In this document: one piece after another, positions 34,553 through 43,646 of the stretch | How positions within the stretch are numbered: the first letter of the stretch is position 1 | Layout: each line of letters begins with the position of its first letter | Origin: Streptomyces pactum | GTDB lineage: Bacteria > Actinomycetota > Actinomycetes > Streptomycetales > Streptomycetaceae | Direction: 5' to 3' | Length of the DNA: 64,000 nucleotides | NCBI RefSeq assembly: GCF_016031615.1 | Contig: NZ_JACYXC010000001.1 | Coordinates: 4,216,001-4,280,000, forward strand | Program-made: the position numbers and the translations under genes | Notes under the pieces: generated by a model | Databases searched by the model: none | What the model was told of the DNA's origin: nothing | What the model saw: the letters and a program-made list of their open reading frames with translations, nothing else

Positions 34553-35830
34553 GTGCGGCGTCGGCGGTTCCTGGGTGTCTCGGCGGCGGGCGCGGCCACC
34601 GCGGCGATCACCCCCGCACTGACCTCCTGCGGCGGTGGCGGCGGGGGTTCGGGGACGACACTCACCGTGGTCGCGGCCGACTACGGCGACAGCGCCGCCA
34701 ACGGGTCGCAGGAGTACTGGGACAAGCTCGCGCGGGCCTTCGAGGCCGAGCACGAGGACATCGAGGTGGACGTCAAGGTCTACAGCTGGACCGAGGTGGA
34801 CCGGAAGGTCGCCGACATGGTCCGCCGCGGCGAGGCGCCGGACCTGGCCCAGATCGGCGCGTACGCCGACTTCGCCGCCGCGGGCAAGCTCTACCGCGCC
34901 GACCAGCTGCTCTCCATATCCACCCAGGCCGGGTTCATCGAGTCGATAGCCGAGGCCGGCAAGGTGGGCCGGGTGCAGTACGGCCTGCCCTTCGTGGCCA
35001 GCGCGCGGCTGCTGTTCTACAACAAGACGCTCTTCGAGCAGGCCGGCATCACCGCCGCGCCCACCGACTGGGACGAGCTGAAGGACGCCGCGGAGAAGCT
35101 CAAGACGGCCGGGGTGAAGATCCCCTACGGGCTGCCGCTCGGCCCCGAGGAGGCACCCGCCGAGACGATGCTGTGGATGCTCAGCGGCGGCGGTGGCTAC
35201 ACCGACACCAACGGCACCTACACCCTCGACTCGCCGGAGAACGTCAAGACCTTCGAGTGGCTCCGCGACGAGCTGGTCGGCGAACACCTCACCGGCCCCG
35301 GCACCCCCGGCCGCACCAACCGCCAGCAGCTCTTCGACGCCTTCGCCCGCGGCGAGGTCGGCATGCTCAACGGCCACCCCACGCTGATGAAGCAGGCGGA
35401 GAAGGGCGGCGTGAAGTACGGCACCGCCCCGCTGCCCGGCATCCACGGCAAGGCGCGCTCCACCATGGGCATCGCCGACTGGATGATGGCCTTCAAGCAG
35501 AACGGGCGGCAGGAGGAGATCGGCCGCTTCCTGGACTTCGTGTACGCCAAGGAGAACGTGCTGGAGTTCGCCGTCCGGTACGACCTGCTGCCGGTCACCG
35601 CCGCCGCGTCCGACGCGATGCGCGAGAGCCGCGATCACAAGCGGCTCTGGCAGTTCCTGGACGAACTCCGGCACGCGGAGTTCCTGCCGTACAGCAAGAC
35701 CTCCTGGGCGACCGTCAGCAAGGGCCTCAAGGAGAAGATCGGCGCCGTGGTGGCCGAGGGCGGCGACCCGGCGAGCGTGCTCGGGGAGCTGCAGCGCGCC
35801 GGTGACGAGGCGGAGGTCGCCGGCCGGTGA
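34553..35830 (+). CDS. Extracellular sugar-binding lipoprotein (family 1 ABC solute-binding protein), Tat signal
   Basis: 425 aa from GTG. The N-terminus RRRRFLGVSAAGAATAAITPALTSC combines a twin-arginine motif with a lipobox (LTSC), suggesting a Tat-exported lipoprotein. The mature protein is a family 1 extracellular binding protein: LTVVAADYGDSAANGSQEYWDKLARAFE, DLAQIGAYADFAAAGKL, FVASARLLFYNKTLFEQAGI, PTDWDELKDAAEKLK and LLPVTAAASDAM. No permease or ATPase genes are adjacent, so it probably relies on a transporter elsewhere (MsiK-type ATPases are shared in Streptomyces). Divergence from nagKA and a shared dre-like site suggest an aminosugar ligand. Confidence 0.92.
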   Translation: MRRRRFLGVSAAGAATAAITPALTSCGGGGGGSGTTLTVVAADYGDSAANGSQEYWDKLARAFEAEHEDIEVDVKVYSWTEVDRKVADMVRRGEAPDLAQIGAYADFAAAGKLYRADQLLSISTQAGFIESIAEAGKVGRVQYGLPFVASARLLFYNKTLFEQAGITAAPTDWDELKDAAEKLKTAGVKIPYGLPLGPEEAPAETMLWMLSGGGGYTDTNGTYTLDSPENVKTFEWLRDELVGEHLTGPGTPGRTNRQQLFDAFARGEVGMLNGHPTLMKQAEKGGVKYGTAPLPGIHGKARSTMGIADWMMAFKQNGRQEEIGRFLDFVYAKENVLEFAVRYDLLPVTAAASDAMRESRDHKRLWQFLDELRHAEFLPYSKTSWATVSKGLKEKIGAVVAEGGDPASVLGELQRAGDEAEVAGR

Positions 35831-36032
35831 CCCGGCACCCCCGGCCCCCGGCCGGGCCGGGCGGGTGTGACGGTGGTCATGGTCGTCGTCCGGCGACGTG
35901 CGACGGTGGCCGCGGGCACGGGCACGGGCACGGGCGCGGTGCGGCGGGGTGTGACGGTGGTCGCGGGCGTCCTCCGGCCGGGTGTGACGGTGGCCGCGGA
36001 CACCGTACGGCCGGCGGTGGCAAGGTGGAGGG
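35831..36032. repeat. GTGTGACGGTGGTC repeats before the DUF3263 gene
   Basis: GGTGTGACGGTGG occurs at about 35864, 35947 and 35980, with CGGGCACGGGCACGGGCACGG between. GGAGGGG at 36028 serves as ribosome-binding site for the next gene. Confidence 0.5.
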
Positions 36033-36575
36033 GTGAGCGCACGCCCCGACCAGCACCCCGACCCCGGCCCGGACGACCCGTCCGCACCGGCCCCGGACCG
36101 TGCGCGGCCCGGGCCGGCCGACGAGCGCGCGGAGCCGGTGGGCGAGCGCGTGCGGCCGAGGGCCGAGCGCGGGCAGCCCCGTGGCGGGCGCGGGGCGGGC
36201 GCGGAGGGCGCCGACGGGGGACCGGGCGCGGCGGATCAGACCGCCGGGGCGTCCGGGGCCGAGGTGGCGCCCGAGGCCGATGTGGTGTCCGGGGCCGGTG
36301 CGGTGTCCGCGGACGAGGGCGCGCCGGGCGCCGGTGCGGTGCCCGGACCGGGCGGTCTCTCCGAGCGGGACGTCGCGGTGCTGGCGATGGAGCGGCGGGG
36401 CTGGCCGGGCCCGGGCGCCAAGGAGCGCGCGATACGCGAACGGCTGGGCATCACCCCGACCCGTTATTACCAGCTGCTCAACGCCCTGCTCGACGACCCG
36501 GCCGCGCTGCGGCACGACCCGGTGACCGTCAACCGCCTCCGCCGCGTCCGGGCGGCCCGCCGCGCCCGCCGCTGA
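36033..36575 (+). CDS. DUF3263 family protein with low-complexity N-terminus
   Basis: 180 aa from GTG with GGAGGGG upstream. Residues 1-105 are Pro/Asp/Gly/Ala/Glu-rich with no structure. The conserved part is about 108-180: GGLSERDVAVLAMERRGWPGPGAKERAIRERLGITPTRYYQLLNALLDDPAALRHDPVTVNRLRR, a helix-rich HTH-like domain typical of actinobacterial DUF3263, possibly DNA-binding. Located next to otsB. Function unknown. Confidence 0.85.
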   Translation: MSARPDQHPDPGPDDPSAPAPDRARPGPADERAEPVGERVRPRAERGQPRGGRGAGAEGADGGPGAADQTAGASGAEVAPEADVVSGAGAVSADEGAPGAGAVPGPGGLSERDVAVLAMERRGWPGPGAKERAIRERLGITPTRYYQLLNALLDDPAALRHDPVTVNRLRRVRAARRARR

Positions 36576-36820
36576 GCCGGTTCGCGTCGCGCCTGCGTTC
36601 AGGGCCGAGCGGGTCCGTGCCCGTGGTGCCCTGCGGTGAGGGGGCAGTGCACGTCGAGCCCGCCGCTGAGCGGGCCGGGACGCGCCCGCGTCCGGGGCCG
36701 AGCGGGGCCGGGCCCGCATGCCGCCGGACCGTGGGGCGGGCGGGCCCACGGACCGTGGGATCGGTGTGTCCGGGCGCCGGGGCGGCCCGCCGGGACCGGG
36801 GTAACCCCGCCGGGTGCGGG

Positions 36821-36826
36821 TATGGT
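36821..36826 (+). promoter_or_regulatory. -10 element (TATGGT) for a leaderless otsB transcript
   Basis: TATGGT ends 6 bases before the ATG at 36833, with no ribosome-binding site between. Confidence 0.5.
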
Positions 36827-36832
36827 CGCCGC

Positions 36833-37747
36833 ATGGGCCACAGCCATCCTTCCCCGCGTTCCACCGGTGGTGCCCCCCTCCCGGAGCCCGCCACCCCGGC
36901 CGGCCGGGACGGCCTCGCCGCGTTGCTGGCGGACCCCGGCCGGGCCGTGGTCGCCCTCGACTTCGACGGCACGCTGGCCGAGATCGTGCCCGACCCCGAG
37001 CAGGCCCGGGCACACCCCGGGGCGGTGCCGGCGCTGGTCCGGCTCGCCCCCCACCTGCGGTCCGTCGTGGTGATCACCGGGCGGCCCGCCGAGGTCGCGG
37101 TGCGGTACGGCGGTTTCGCCGGGGTGCCCGGCCTGGAGCGGCTCGTCGTCCTGGGCCACTACGGCGCCGAGCGCTGGGACGCGGCGACCGGCGCCGTCAC
37201 CGCGCCCGACCCGCACCCGGGCGTGGCCGCCGTCCGGGCAGAGCTGCCCGGGGTGCTCGCCTCCGTCGGCGCGGCGCGCGGCGTCACGGAGACCGGGTTC
37301 GCCGGGCAGCTGCACATCGAGGAGAAGGGCGACCGGGCGGTCGCCGTGCACACCCGTCGGGCCCCGGACCCGCAGGCCGTCTTCGAGGCGCTGCGCGAAC
37401 CGCTGGGGCGGCTGGCGGAGCGGCACGGGCTGATCGTGGAGCCCGGCCGCCTGGTGCTGGAGCTGCGCCCGCCGGGCATGGACAAGGGCGTCGCGCTCAA
37501 CGGGTACCTGGCCGAGTCCGACGCCGGCCCGGTGCTGTACGCGGGCGACGACCTGGGCGACCTGGCGGCCCTCGGGGCCGTGGAGGCCCGGCGCGCCGAG
37601 GGGCTGCCGGGGCTGCTGGTGTGCAGCGGCAGCAGTGAGGTGGCCGAACTCGCCGCCCGGGCCGACCTGGTGGTGGACGGGCCGAAGGGTGTCGTGGGGC
37701 TGCTGGACGCCCTCGCCGACGAGCTGGCGCCGCCCCGGACGGGCTGA
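36833..37747 (+). CDS. otsB: Trehalose-6-phosphate phosphatase
   Basis: 304 aa. HAD-fold phosphatase: nucleophile motif VVALDFDGTLAEIVPDPEQA, RSVVVITGRPAEV, HYGAERWD, LVLELRPPGMDKGVALNGYL and the acid motif LYAGDDLGDLAAL. It hydrolyses trehalose-6-P made by OtsA, encoded convergently 304 bp away. N-terminal 30 residues are Pro/Ser-rich. The -10 hexamer 6 bases before the start suggests a leaderless mRNA. Confidence 0.93.
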   Translation: MGHSHPSPRSTGGAPLPEPATPAGRDGLAALLADPGRAVVALDFDGTLAEIVPDPEQARAHPGAVPALVRLAPHLRSVVVITGRPAEVAVRYGGFAGVPGLERLVVLGHYGAERWDAATGAVTAPDPHPGVAAVRAELPGVLASVGAARGVTETGFAGQLHIEEKGDRAVAVHTRRAPDPQAVFEALREPLGRLAERHGLIVEPGRLVLELRPPGMDKGVALNGYLAESDAGPVLYAGDDLGDLAALGAVEARRAEGLPGLLVCSGSSEVAELAARADLVVDGPKGVVGLLDALADELAPPRTG

Positions 37748-38051
37748 CGCCCCGCCACGCGGACGGACCGACACCGCGCCGGCCGCGCTGCCCGAAGCGC
37801 GCCGGCCGTGTTGTTCCGGGCGCGCTGACGCCGCGCCGCCGGCCCCCGCCCTGGACGCGCTGACGTGCTTCCGGACGCGCCGCCACGCCCCCGAGCGGCC
37901 GGTGGCGCGGCGGCGCGGCGGTACGACGCCTTCTCGCCGTACCTCACCCGCCGCCGGGCCGGGACCCGGCCGGGCCGGGGCGCCGGTGCGGGGGAGCGGG
38001 GCCGGGGCGGCCGGCTCCGCACCTCGGGGTGCGGGAGGTGGCGCGGTGGGG
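37748..38051. other. 304-bp gap between convergent otsB and otsA
   Basis: Very GC-rich, with repeated GCGCGCCGGCC and CGCGCTGACG elements (GCGCTGACG near 37823 and 37855). No gene is visible and no single strong terminator stem could be picked out by eye. Confidence 0.4.
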
Positions 38052-39659
38052 TCAGCCGGCGTCCAGGGCCCGGAGCTGGGCCAGGAACCAGTCCCGGGGC
38101 GGCAGTGCGGTGGCCGCCGTGGCGAGCCGCCGGTTCCGCTCGGCCCGTTCCCCCTCCGGCATCACCAGCGCCTCGTGCAGGGCCCGCGCGGTGGCCTCCA
38201 CGTCGTACGGGTTCACCACCAGGGCGTCCTCGCCCAGTTCGGCGCAGGCCCCCGCCTCCCGGGAGAGCACCAGCGCGCAGCCCGCCTCGGAGACCACCGG
38301 GACCTCCTTGGCGACCAGGTTCATCCCGTCCCGGATCGGGTTCACCAGGGCCACGTCCGCCAGCCGGTACGCGGCCAGCGAGCGGGCGAAGTCGTCCTTC
38401 ACGTGCAGCGCGACCGGCTCCCAGTCCGGCGTGCCGAAGGTGGCATTGATCTCCTCGGCGACCCGGCGCACCTCCTCGGTGTACTCCCGGTAGACCGCCA
38501 GGTCCTGGCGGGACGGGTAGGCGAACGCGATGTGCACCACCCGGCCGTGCCACTGCGGGTGCTGCTCCAGCAGCCGGCGGAAGGCGAGCAGGCCGCGCAC
38601 GATGTTCTTGGACAGCTCGGTGCGGTCCACCCGCACGATGGTCTTCCGCCCGGCGCCGATCTGCGCCCGCAGCGCCGCCAGCCGCTCGTCCACGTCCGGC
38701 TGCCGGGACCGCTGCCGCAGGAACTCCGCGTCCGCCCCCAGCCCGTGCACCCCGATGCGGGTGGTGCGGCCCTCGAACTCCACGATCAGCCGGCCGCCGG
38801 CCGCCGCGGCGGCCGCCTCGGAGCCGCGCACCGCCTCGCGGATCGCCTCGCGGACCGCCTCCGCGCCCTGCACCTCCGCGTCCGGCTCCGCCGCCCCGTC
38901 CGTCTCCTGCTCCGGGACGCGGCGCACCGTGGCGCCGAGCACCCGTTCGCAGCACTCGGCGAAGGCGTCCGCCCAGCGGCGGGTGAGGAACGCGGCGCGG
39001 TTGCCGCCCAGGATGCCGCGGAGCACCTGCGCCGCGACGTCGTCGGGCAGCAGCCGGAAGTAGTCCGGCGGGGCCCAGGGGGTGTGCGAGAAGTGCCCGA
39101 TCCGCAGGTCCGGCCGCAGCTCGCGCAGCATGCCCGGGACGAGCACCAGGTGGTAGTCCTGCACCAGGACGAAGGCGCCCTCGGCGGCCTCCTGGGCCAG
39201 GGCGTCCGCGAATGCCGCGTTGTACCTCTCGTACGCCGCCCAGCGGTCCCGGAACCGGTCGTCGAAGACGGGGTCGAGCGGGGTCTGGTAGAGCATGTGG
39301 TGGACGAACCACAGCACCGAGTTGGCGATGTCGTTGTACGCGGCGGTGAAGGTCTCGGGGGCGATGTCGAGCATCCGCACCCGCTGCCCGCCGGTGTCGG
39401 CCGGGTCGAGGTACCGCCCGCGGGCACGCCGTACGGCTTCCCGGTCGCCCTCGCCGAGCGCCGCGCAGACCCACACCGCGTCCGCGTCGGGGCCGATGGC
39501 GCTGAGTCCGGAGACCAGGCCGCCGCCGCCGCGCCGGGCGGTGAGCGGGGGGAGACCGTCCGGTCCGGGGGGACCGCCGTCACCGAGGGTGTACGAAACC
39601 GGGCCCCGGTTGGACGCGACGAGGACCCGGGCACCGGCACCTGAGGGGTCGAAGGCCAT
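38052..39659 (-). CDS. otsA: Alpha,alpha-trehalose-phosphate synthase
   Basis: 535 aa. GT20 enzyme: VLVASNRGPVSYTLG, GGGGLVSGLSAI, WFVHHMLYQTPLDPVFD, VQDYHLVLVPGMLRELRPDLRIGHFSHTPW, IVRVDRTELSKNIVRGL, PIRDGMNLVAKE and SREAGACAELGEDALVVNPYD. Uses a nucleoside-diphosphate-glucose and glucose-6-P to make trehalose-6-P. About 70 residues near the middle (after RRVPEQE) are Glu/Ala-rich and longer than in short homologues. TAGGCT lies 6 bases before the ATG, suggesting a leaderless transcript. Confidence 0.95.
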   Translation of the reverse strand: MAFDPSGAGARVLVASNRGPVSYTLGDGGPPGPDGLPPLTARRGGGGLVSGLSAIGPDADAVWVCAALGEGDREAVRRARGRYLDPADTGGQRVRMLDIAPETFTAAYNDIANSVLWFVHHMLYQTPLDPVFDDRFRDRWAAYERYNAAFADALAQEAAEGAFVLVQDYHLVLVPGMLRELRPDLRIGHFSHTPWAPPDYFRLLPDDVAAQVLRGILGGNRAAFLTRRWADAFAECCERVLGATVRRVPEQETDGAAEPDAEVQGAEAVREAIREAVRGSEAAAAAAGGRLIVEFEGRTTRIGVHGLGADAEFLRQRSRQPDVDERLAALRAQIGAGRKTIVRVDRTELSKNIVRGLLAFRRLLEQHPQWHGRVVHIAFAYPSRQDLAVYREYTEEVRRVAEEINATFGTPDWEPVALHVKDDFARSLAAYRLADVALVNPIRDGMNLVAKEVPVVSEAGCALVLSREAGACAELGEDALVVNPYDVEATARALHEALVMPEGERAERNRRLATAATALPPRDWFLAQLRALDAG

Positions 39660-39665
39660 GTCGCG

Positions 39666-39671
39666 AGCCTA
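39666..39671 (-). promoter_or_regulatory. -10 element (TAGGCT on minus strand) for otsA
   Basis: Separated from the otsA ATG (39659) by exactly 6 bases, CGCGAC, with no ribosome-binding site. A weak -35-like TTTGCG lies about 16 bases further upstream. Confidence 0.5.
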
Positions 39672-39939
39672 GCCGGGGGATGCCGAACGCAAACGTGACG
39701 GCGGACTCACCACGCCGCGGCGATCGCCCCGCCGGCCGGGAACCGGGCGGGTGCGGCGGCGGTCACGCCGGGGCCGGACCCGGCGTGACCGCCGCGGGCC
39801 GGGCGAGGACCCGGCGTTGCTCCATCCGGGTGCCGCAGGTACGTCCCGCCCGGGCCCTGCCACCGGGCCGCGGCGTACCCCGGCGGGTCGTGCCATTGCC
39901 CGGCCGGCCGCCGCGTACCCCGGCCGGCCGGGGTACCGG

Positions 39940-40887
39940 TCACGCGGCGCGACGGGCCGCGTACTCCGGTATCGCGGTCATCGGCGGGCGCTCCTCGGTG
40001 TCCACCGGTGTGGTGGACGGCGTGAAGCCGTCCGCGGTGCGTTCGTACTGGGTGAGCTGCGGCCGGACCAGGTGGCCGCGGGCCAGCCGTACCTGCGCGG
40101 TGCGGTAGATCGCGGCGGCCATCCGGCCCAGCGCCTGGCCGTCCTGGTGCCGGTGCTTGCGGGTCCCCACGTCCACCTGGGCCAGCGCGTCCAGCCCCAC
40201 CGTGTGCAGGGCGTCCACCAGCAGCCCGAGTTCCACGCCGTACCCGACGGGGAACGGCAGCCGCTCCAGCAGCCCGCGGCGGGCCGCGTACTCGCCGCCC
40301 AGCGGCTGCACGAACCCGGCCAGGCGGGGCCAGTGCAGGTTGAGCAGCGGGCGGGCGACCAGTTCGGTGACCCGGCCGCCCTCGGCGGTGGCCGAGCCCA
40401 GCGGGCGGTCGTACATCGCCTTGACGAACTGCACGTCCGGCTCGGTCAGCAGCGGTCCCACGATCCCGGAGACGAACCGGGCCGAGAAGTCGCGCAGATC
40501 GGCGTCGATGAAGCAGACCACGTCGCCGCTGGTGACGAGCAGCGAGCGCCACAGCACCTCGCCCTTGCCGGGCAGCGCGGGCAGCCGGGGGAGGATCCGG
40601 TCGCGGTGGACCACCCGCGCCCCGGCCGCGGCGGCGACCGCCGCGGTGCGGTCGGTGGAACCGGAGTCCAGCACCACCAGTTCGTCCACGAGCGGGCACT
40701 GCGGGGTCATCAGCTCGCGCCGGATCGTTCCGGCGATCGCGCCGACCGTCGCCTCCTCGTTGAGCGCGGGAAGCACCACGCTCACCGTGGTCCCGGTGGC
40801 CTCCTTGGCCGCGAGGAGCTGGGCGGGCGGACGGTCGGCCGCGGACCAGGACCGCCGCGTCCACCAGCGCTCAACCTCTTCCAGCAC
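39940..40887 (-). CDS. gpgS: Glucosyl-3-phosphoglycerate synthase
   Basis: 315 aa. GTG 40887 chosen because AGGGGAG lies 9 bases upstream. GT-A fold: VSVVLPALNEEATVGAIAGTI, DELVVLDSGSTDRTA, LPGKGEVLWRSL, DXD-like VCFIDADLRDF, GGRVTELVARPLLNLHWPRLAGFVQPLGGEYAARR, PFPVGYGVELGLL and GTRKHRHQ. GpgS links UDP-glucose to 3-phosphoglycerate, first step towards glucosylglycerate or related osmolytes. Its place beside otsA/otsB groups compatible-solute functions. The C-terminus is a Thr/Pro-rich tail. Confidence 0.9.
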   Translation of the reverse strand: MLEEVERWWTRRSWSAADRPPAQLLAAKEATGTTVSVVLPALNEEATVGAIAGTIRRELMTPQCPLVDELVVLDSGSTDRTAAVAAAAGARVVHRDRILPRLPALPGKGEVLWRSLLVTSGDVVCFIDADLRDFSARFVSGIVGPLLTEPDVQFVKAMYDRPLGSATAEGGRVTELVARPLLNLHWPRLAGFVQPLGGEYAARRGLLERLPFPVGYGVELGLLVDALHTVGLDALAQVDVGTRKHRHQDGQALGRMAAAIYRTAQVRLARGHLVRPQLTQYERTADGFTPSTTPVDTEERPPMTAIPEYAARRAA

Positions 40888-41489
40888 GTCTACGACTCCC
40901 CTGCTGTTGCGATCGGCTGTTGTGGTCAGTGTGACGCCCGTGCCGGACACGAGGGCGATCCGGCCTCCCGGTACCCCGTCGAAGACCCGTCCCGGACCGG
41001 TGGGGTCATCGTCACGGAGGCGGGCGACCGCCCACGGACCGGACGGGGCGGGGTCGCGGGCCGGACGGACGGCCGCCGGACCGGACGGACGACCGTCGCG
41101 TCCGCGCCGGATCCCGGGCCCGGCGGCCGGCGTGTGCCGCGCGCCGGGGCCGGTTCCGCGGCGCCCGGCGCGCACCGCGGACGTACGGATCCAGGGGTGT
41201 GTCCGGGCTGTGCCGGGCGACGGCCGGCGGCCGGGGGACGGACCACGGTACCCGTCCGGACCTGCGGGGATGCCCCGGGACGGGCGGGTGGGGCGGTGGT
41301 GGTGCGGGGGCCGGGGCACGGGCGGCGCGGCCCGGGTGTCCGTGACTCATCTCGCGGTTCGGGACGACCGGTTCCGTCGTCCGGGGGTTCGGTTACAGTC
41401 TTAGGCAACGCGGACGCTCCCGCACATCGGGGAGCGTTTCCCCGCCGACAAACGTCCGAGGCGTGCCCGTGCGCGCCCGGTCCATACCG
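40888..41489. other. Divergent gpgS/thrC region with thrC promoter and upstream hairpin
   Basis: GC-rich without a gene. Near its right end TACAGT (41394-41399) is a plausible -10 for the thrC transcript. A stem-loop follows, ACGCTCC(C) at 41414-41421 pairing with GGGAGCGT at 41430-41437. The S-box riboswitch then begins. Confidence 0.45.
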
Positions 41490-41649
41490 CTCATCCAGAG
41501 GGGCAGAGGGATACGGCCCGTTGAAGCCCCGGCAACCCTCCAGTCGGTCACCTGACGCCCACCGTCCTCGGACGTGTGGCTCGCGGGGTCCCCGGCTAGG
41601 GAAGGTGCCAATTCCGTCTCGCGACGAGATGCGTCGTGAGGAAGATGAG
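41490..41649 (+). ncRNA. SAM-I (S-box) riboswitch upstream of thrC
   Basis: Conserved S-box segments in order: CTCATCCAGAGGGGCAGAGG, TGAAGCCCCGGCAACC, GAAGGTGCCAATTCC. P4 is CTCGCGACG (41618-41626) with CGTCGTGAG (41632-41640), one G-U pair. P1 is CTCATC (41490-41495) with GATGAG (41644-41649). The 3' strand of P1 overlaps the Shine-Dalgarno GATGAGGAG of thrC, so SAM binding should sequester it, a translational off-switch. Established family; the pairing is read directly here. Confidence 0.93.
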
Positions 41650-41668
41650 GAGAAAGGGCCTCGCCTCC

Positions 41669-42961
41669 ATGGCTGTGCAAGCTGCCGAAAGCTCGACCAC
41701 CCCTGCCGCGAACGTCTCGCTCGGCCCTGCCGCGGCGCTCTCCTGCCGCGAGTGCGGCGAACGCTTCCCGCTCGGCCCGATCTTCGCCTGTTCCTCCTGT
41801 TTCGGGCCGCTGGAGGTCGCCTACGACCTGCCGAGCGGCGACCCCGAGGAGCTGCGCCGGCGGATCGAGGCCGGCCCGGCCAGCATCTGGCGGTACGCCC
41901 CGCTGCTGCCGGTCCCCGCCGACGTGGCGGACCGGCCGAACCTCAACCCGGGCTTCACCAAGCTGGTCAAGGCCGACAACCTCGCCCGGGAACTGGGCAT
42001 CACCGGCGCCCTGCACGTCAAGGACGACTCCGGCAACCCGACCCACTCCTTCAAGGACCGGGTGGTCGCGATCGCGGTGGAGGCGGCGCGCGCCTTCGGC
42101 TTCACGACCCTCTCCTGCTCCTCCACGGGCAACCTCGCCGGGGCGGTCGGCGCCGCGGCGGCCCGCGCGGGCTTCCGCTCCTGCGTCTTCATCCCGCACG
42201 ACCTGGAGGCGGGCAAGGTCGTCATGGCCGCGGTCTACGGCGGCGACCTGGTCGGCATCGAGGGCACCTACGACGACGTGAACCGCTTCTGCTCGGAGCT
42301 GATCGGCGACCCGCTCGGCGAGGGCTGGGGCTTCGTCAACGTCAACCTCCGCCCCTACTACGGCGAGGGCTCCAAGACGCTGGCGTACGAGATCTGCGAG
42401 CAGCTGGGGTGGGAGGTGCCGGACCAGATCGTCATCCCGATCGCCTCCGGCTCGCAGCTGACGAAGATCGACAAGGGGCTGAAGGAGCTGATCCGGCTCG
42501 GCCTGGTGGCCGACAAGCCGTACAAGATCTTCGGCGCCCAGGCCGAGGGCTGCTCCCCGGTCTCCCGCGCCTTCAAGGACGGGCACGACGTGGTGCGGCC
42601 GGTGAAGCCGGACACCATCGCCAAGTCGCTGGCCATCGGCAACCCGGCGGACGGCCCGTACGTGCTGGACATCGCCCGCCGGACCGGCGGGGCGGTGGAG
42701 GACGTGACCGACGAGCAGATCGTGGACGCGATCAAGCTGCTGGCCCGGACCGAGGGCATCTTCGCGGAGACCGCGGGCGGCGTCACCGTGGGCGTGACGA
42801 AGAAGCTCATCGAGACCGGTCAGCTCGACCCGGCCCTCACCACCGTGGTGCTCAACACCGGTGACGGCCTCAAGACCCTGGACGCCGTGGCGCCCACCAC
42901 GGGCCCGTCCGCGACCATCCGTCCGACCCTTGACTCGTTCCGAGAGGCTGGCCTCGCATGA
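41669..42961 (+). CDS. thrC: Threonine synthase
   Basis: 430 aa from ATG 41669 (start MAVQAAESS); GTG 41636 would lie inside the riboswitch. PLP fold type II: zinc-ribbon-like N-terminus LSCRECGERFPLGPIFACSSCFGPLEVAYD, the PLP lysine in DDSGNPTHSFKDRVVAIAVEAA, SSTGNLAGAVGAAAARAG, PIASGSQLTKIDKGLKEL and AKSLAIGNPADG. Converts O-phosphohomoserine to threonine. SAM riboswitch upstream. The stop overlaps the ATG of a ThiS/MoaD-like gene (ATGA). Confidence 0.95.
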   Translation: MAVQAAESSTTPAANVSLGPAAALSCRECGERFPLGPIFACSSCFGPLEVAYDLPSGDPEELRRRIEAGPASIWRYAPLLPVPADVADRPNLNPGFTKLVKADNLARELGITGALHVKDDSGNPTHSFKDRVVAIAVEAARAFGFTTLSCSSTGNLAGAVGAAAARAGFRSCVFIPHDLEAGKVVMAAVYGGDLVGIEGTYDDVNRFCSELIGDPLGEGWGFVNVNLRPYYGEGSKTLAYEICEQLGWEVPDQIVIPIASGSQLTKIDKGLKELIRLGLVADKPYKIFGAQAEGCSPVSRAFKDGHDVVRPVKPDTIAKSLAIGNPADGPYVLDIARRTGGAVEDVTDEQIVDAIKLLARTEGIFAETAGGVTVGVTKKLIETGQLDPALTTVVLNTGDGLKTLDAVAPTTGPSATIRPTLDSFREAGLA

Positions 42962-43233
42962 GCGTCAACGTCCGTATCCCCACCATCCTGCGCACCTACA
43001 CCGGCGGCCGGGCCGAGGTGACCGCGGAGGGCGCGACCCTCGCCGAGGTCATCGCCTCGCTGGAGAAGAACCACCCGGGCATCGCCGCGCGCGTCCTGGA
43101 CGACGAGGGCAAGCTGCGCCGCTTCGTGAACGTCTACGTCAACGACGACGACGTGCGGTTCGAGCAGGGTCTGGAGACGGCCACCCCGGAGGGGGCCGGC
43201 GTGTCCATCATTCCCGCGGTCGCCGGCGGCTGA
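42958..43233 (+). CDS. MoaD/ThiS-family sulfur carrier (CysO-like)
   Basis: 91 aa. Beta-grasp protein starting MSVNVRIPTILRTYTGGRAEV, containing VNVYVNDDDVRFEQGLETAT and ending IIPAVAGG; the terminal Gly-Gly is the adenylation and thiocarboxylation site. CysO-type carriers supply sulfide for cysteine or secondary-metabolite sulfuration. It is translationally coupled to thrC and thus under the same SAM riboswitch. The JAMM peptidase and CysM partners seen in mycobacteria are not in this window. Confidence 0.88.
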   Translation: MSVNVRIPTILRTYTGGRAEVTAEGATLAEVIASLEKNHPGIAARVLDDEGKLRRFVNVYVNDDDVRFEQGLETATPEGAGVSIIPAVAGG

Positions 43234-43257
43234 CACCTCCCGGCCGCCCCGGAAGTA

Positions 43258-43301
43258 CGCGGAATCGCCCCGTCCGGCGAAACGGACGGGGCGATTCCGC
43301 G
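43258..43301 (+). terminator. Strong terminator after thrC-moaD
   Basis: 19-bp perfect stem (43258-43276 with 43283-43301) and 6-base loop GCGAAA; arms begin CGCGGAATCG and end CGATTCCGCG. Confidence 0.9.
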
Positions 43302-43646
43302 TGTTGGGGCACGGTAGAGTTGGGCCGATCCCCCCGTCGGCGCTCGCCGCAGGCATATGAGAACCCGTCAACTTGTGCACGAAGTGTGTGCGTGAATTGC
43401 CGGGTTGGTGTGCTATGCCCGGCCCGACTTGCCCTGGAATCCAGGTAATTCACCCCTTAACGCCGTCGGACGGTCTTCGGAATTCTCGTCCGACTGACCT
43501 GTTGCGCTGGGCAGTTGGGCAGATACATTCAGCGGCGGTCGATCGCGGCGTTCCGGCGCACGCTCCCCACTGACCTGGGGGGTGAGGTCTGACCCGGGTC
43601 CGCGGAGTGCGGTCCTGCGCAAGGGCCAGTAATAGGGGAGTTAGGA
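43302..43646 (+). promoter_or_regulatory. Long AT-richer leader of the cold-shock gene with stem-loops
   Basis: Unusually AT-containing for this genome. Includes an inverted repeat GTCGGACG (43465-43472) with CGTCCGAC (43487-43494), a CTGGAATCCAGG palindrome (43433-43444), and AGGGGAG before the ATG. Cold-shock genes often carry long structured, temperature-responsive leaders; the transcription start is not certain. Confidence 0.45.
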
